From NCBI RefSeq assembly GCF_020831365.1, contig NZ_JAJHPV010000021.1:372001-436000 (forward strand): DNA of 64,000 bases, in the 5' to 3' direction. A model generated the notes under the pieces. The model was not told the origin of the DNA. It saw only the letters and a program-made list of their open reading frames with translations, and did not search any database. Below are positions 61,922 through 64,000 of the stretch, piece by piece; the first letter of the stretch is position 1, and the number at the start of each line of letters is the position of its first letter. Both the position numbers and the translations under genes were made by a program. The DNA comes from Massilia agrisoli (GTDB lineage: Bacteria > Pseudomonadota > Gammaproteobacteria > Burkholderiales > Burkholderiaceae_D).

Positions 61922-63445
61922 TTAGGCGGCCTGCGTAGTCTGCATGGTCTCACTGACCCAGGCTTCGGCGGCCTCCTCGCCACGCTTCTCCGCCAGGAAC
62001 GAATAAGCCATGCGCAGTGCATCGTCGGCCAGCCTGCGGTCGTGGCGCGCCGCGCTGCGCAGGTAGTCCAGGCCCTGGCTGTCGCCGTGGCGCAGCAGCA
62101 GGCGGCCGTAGGTGTACTCGGCTTTCGGGAAAGGCCCGCCAGGCTGGCGCAGCAGGTGTTCAAGCGTGGCACGGGCGGCCGGCGTCGCTTCCAGGTCGAC
62201 CTGCAGCATGGCCAGCTCCTGCAGTTCATGCAGCGCCAGGCTGGCAAGCGGCATGCCTGCCAGTTCATCGAGCCGTGTGCGCGAGCGCTCCACGTGGCGG
62301 CGCCGCGCGCCCCAGCCGCGGCCCTCGCGCTCCCACCATGCACGGTCGAACTCATCGACCAGCAGCTTGGCCGAGCTTCCCAGCAGCGCGCTGGCGGCGT
62401 TCGCGGTGATGGGCTGCGGCAGGCGCGCATGCAGGCCCAGCGCCTCAACCCGGTCGCGCAGGCAGGGGTGCGTGTCGTCCGCGCTTGACCCGGCCTGCCA
62501 CGCCTGCTTCAGGCGCTCGCCGGTCGCCCAGTCCGCATAGCTCATCTTGAAGGCAGTGTGCATCGCTTGGTACGGCATGAACGCCGGCCGCTCGCGCGTT
62601 TCCGCCTGCAGGTACAGCCCGGGCCAGAAGTCTTCGTGGAACCAGCGGCCCTGCAGCGTGTTGCGGATCAAACCATTGGCCCTGGCGTCGGGCCCGGCAA
62701 GCTGGCAGGCGGTGCGGTCGGCCTCATACTCGTCCTGCCGCGCCAGCACGAAGGTGTAGGCGTCGTGGTAGGGCATGAAGCGGTCCAGCAGCCAGGCCAT
62801 CATGGCGTGCCACGGCGATTCGTTGTCCGACGCGCCGACGTTCCGGTACACGGCTTCCAGCGTGTTGCGCTGGCGGTAGATCCACGCGTGCAGCTTGCCG
62901 TGCGCGCCGCACAGGTGGCCGTATTCATGCGCGATCACCGACATGATTTCGGAGGTCTGGCCGCCCAGCAGGTAGGGCAGGCCGATGGCCAGGTAGTTGG
63001 TGACCGGGCCAACCAGGCCCCAGCGCGGCAGCTGGCAGATCGAGGCGTTGTACTCCTCGTCGACCAGCACGTGGTGGATTGCCGGACCGCCCAGCTTGCG
63101 GCGCATTTTATCGAGCAGGTCGAACAGCACCGGGGCTTCGGCGCGCGTGATGGCGCGGCCAGTGGGCGGCGCGAGCGGCGTGAGCAGGGTGCGCAGGACG
63201 CCGTAGAAAACCGGCAGCGCGGCCAGCGTCGCCAGCGCGAAGGCGGCCTTGTGCACCCACATGCCCTGGTCGGCGAGGTAGATCCAGCCCAGCACGACAA
63301 AGCTCGCGTACAGGGCCAGCGCGGCGAACAGCACGATGTAGGTGGCGCAGCTGATCAGGATAACCTTGGCGCGGAACGCCGCCGGCCGGTTGGCCGCTTC
63401 TGCTTCCAGCCGGTTCACCAGCCAGCAAAATTCTTCCTGGTCCAC
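61922..63445 (-). CDS. M48-family membrane metalloprotease with helical repeat tail
   Basis: A 507-residue protein starting at GTG 63445 with AGGAGG four bases upstream. Two membrane segments (about 28-55 and 64-90) precede the M48 zinc motif IAHEYGHLCGAH (His173, Glu174, His177), with the third ligand Glu in RQDEYEADRTA. The C-terminal 170 residues are Leu/Ala/Arg-rich helices suggesting TPR-like repeats. It resembles membrane-anchored M48 proteins of unknown substrate rather than HtpX or BepA. It converges on the racemase gene with only three bases between. Confidence 0.82.
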   Translation of the reverse strand: MDQEEFCWLVNRLEAEAANRPAAFRAKVILISCATYIVLFAALALYASFVVLGWIYLADQGMWVHKAAFALATLAALPVFYGVLRTLLTPLAPPTGRAITRAEAPVLFDLLDKMRRKLGGPAIHHVLVDEEYNASICQLPRWGLVGPVTNYLAIGLPYLLGGQTSEIMSVIAHEYGHLCGAHGKLHAWIYRQRNTLEAVYRNVGASDNESPWHAMMAWLLDRFMPYHDAYTFVLARQDEYEADRTACQLAGPDARANGLIRNTLQGRWFHEDFWPGLYLQAETRERPAFMPYQAMHTAFKMSYADWATGERLKQAWQAGSSADDTHPCLRDRVEALGLHARLPQPITANAASALLGSSAKLLVDEFDRAWWEREGRGWGARRRHVERSRTRLDELAGMPLASLALHELQELAMLQVDLEATPAARATLEHLLRQPGGPFPKAEYTYGRLLLRHGDSQGLDYLRSAARHDRRLADDALRMAYSFLAEKRGEEAAEAWVSETMQTTQAA

Positions 63446-63607
63446 AAGGCCTCCTTGTATTGTCTTGAGGCAATTTTAATCGGTAAAACCCGGATTGTGT
63501 TGGCTAAAAAATAATATGCTGGGCGCATAAAAGCCGAGCACGCTTGGAGCTAGGCATGGAGTTGTGCTAAACATAAGACTTCGCCGATCCTGGCAGATGG
63601 AGGGCTT

Positions 63608-63934
63608 ATGGATTCACTGATGCGTACGGGCTCGATGGCTGCCGGCCAGCTTGGGGCGGAGGCCATTCCGGGCCGCGACCTGTTCGTGGTCGCCAAATGC
63701 CTGGTGCCGACTGACGCCTACGTGGTCCAGGGTTGCCTGGTCGCGGCGGGCATCCCGGCGGTGGTCGCCGACGCCAACCATGTCCAGGCCGACCTGTTGA
63801 TCGCACCCGCGCTGGGCGGCGTGCGCATCCTGGTCCCGGCGGCGCACCTGGACGAGGCCCGCCGCGTCCTGGACGCCTTCGAGCGCGGCGCCTTTGCGCT
63901 GGGCGACGACGCCGACGTCGGCCAGCCCGAATGA
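63608..63934 (+). CDS. DUF2007-domain putative signal-transducing protein
   Basis: A 108-residue protein with a strong ribosome site (GGAGGG four bases before ATG 63608). The core LFVVAKCLVPTDAYVVQGCLVAAGIPAVVADANHVQ and LGGVRILVPAAHLDEARRVLDAF match the DUF2007 pattern, a PII-like alpha/beta fold of unknown ligand. Its stop overlaps the next ATG, so it is coupled to the probable DUF445 gene. Confidence 0.8.
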   Translation: MDSLMRTGSMAAGQLGAEAIPGRDLFVVAKCLVPTDAYVVQGCLVAAGIPAVVADANHVQADLLIAPALGGVRILVPAAHLDEARRVLDAFERGAFALGDDADVGQPE

Positions 63935-64000
63935 CCAAGGAAATTGAGCTGCGCAAGGCCAAGCAGCTGGCGCTGGCCTTCCTGGCTGGCGCGGCCGGGC
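63931..64000 (+). CDS. Probable DUF445 membrane protein, 5' end only
   Basis: ATG 63931 overlaps the DUF2007 stop (ATGA) and the frame stays open to the window edge: MTKEIELRKAKQLALAFLAG and on. The Glu-Leu-Arg-Lys-x-Lys then hydrophobic helix start is typical of DUF445 proteins, which are inner-membrane proteins of unknown function. Only 23 codons are visible, so the family call is tentative. Confidence 0.5.
   Translation, partial: MTKEIELRKAKQLALAFLAGAAG

Overview
The window is high-GC chromosomal DNA from a Gram-negative betaproteobacterium. Gene content and order point to Burkholderiales, most likely Oxalobacteraceae close to Massilia, Duganella or Janthinobacterium. Supporting signs are the hemL-thiD-rubredoxin-pilGHIJ-chpA order, the run phoH-ybeY-corC-lnt-glyQ-glyS-gmhB-plsC, a PEP-CTERM protein, an H-NS-type protein with the beta-type C-terminus, and interspersed GGGGTCAGACC and CGTTCCCGC palindromes. 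The family placement is inference from gene order and protein style, not from a marker gene. No rRNA, tRNA, CRISPR array, prophage or complete insertion sequence was seen.

Region by region. 1-8.3 kb (+): mpl, a YqiA-like esterase, ubiC, an RNB-domain nuclease, a TonB-like protein, aroE, mtgA and corA, packed with short overlaps (murein recycling, ubiquinone, shikimate). 8.4-13.2 kb (mostly -): a 72-nt tandem repeat, a PAS-histidine kinase-receiver hybrid coupled to an RsbQ-like alpha/beta hydrolase, hemL and thiD. 13.2-22.6 kb (+): rubredoxin, then the type IV pilus chemosensory locus pilG-pilH-pilI-pilJ-chpA with a 1789-residue CheA-CheY fusion. 22.6-28.9 kb: photolyase (-), then algH-ruvX-pyrR-pyrB-pyrC' (+), where the dihydroorotase-like partner has lost metal ligands, and an acyltransferase. 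28.9-39.4 kb: apaH (-), the dTDP-L-rhamnose genes rfbBACD, a WecA-like transferase, an H-NS protein, a phosphomannomutase/phosphoglucomutase, waaC, waaA and a YcxB-like protein, together a lipopolysaccharide and surface-polysaccharide block.

39.4-48.9 kb (-): a conserved housekeeping run transcribed phoH, ybeY, corC, lnt, glyQ, glyS, gmhB, plsC, YgjP-like peptidase. 48.8-55.9 kb is more accessory: an XRE-like protein behind a 600-nt AT-rich leader, an HDOD signalling pair, a glutathione transferase with an exported metallo-beta-lactamase-fold hydrolase, a very small PEP-CTERM protein, a gene-poor AT-rich stretch, and a divergent FtsH-like membrane AAA+ protease followed by a 64-nt perfect palindrome. 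55.9-64 kb: a YbaL-type antiporter, a TetR regulator divergent from a thiolase/acyl-CoA dehydrogenase/alpha-methylacyl-CoA racemase operon with a clear promoter and a three-half-site operator, an M48 membrane protease, a DUF2007 protein and the start of a probable DUF445 gene.

The most unusual items are the RsbQ-like hydrolase fused by translational coupling to a PAS hybrid kinase, the diverged FtsH paralogue, the inactive-looking PyrC', the ThiD with Ser in place of the active-site Cys, the TetR operator, and two families of palindromic repeats placed at gene 3' ends. Many starts are GTG or TTG; where a start was chosen against a longer frame, the reason is given in the entry.
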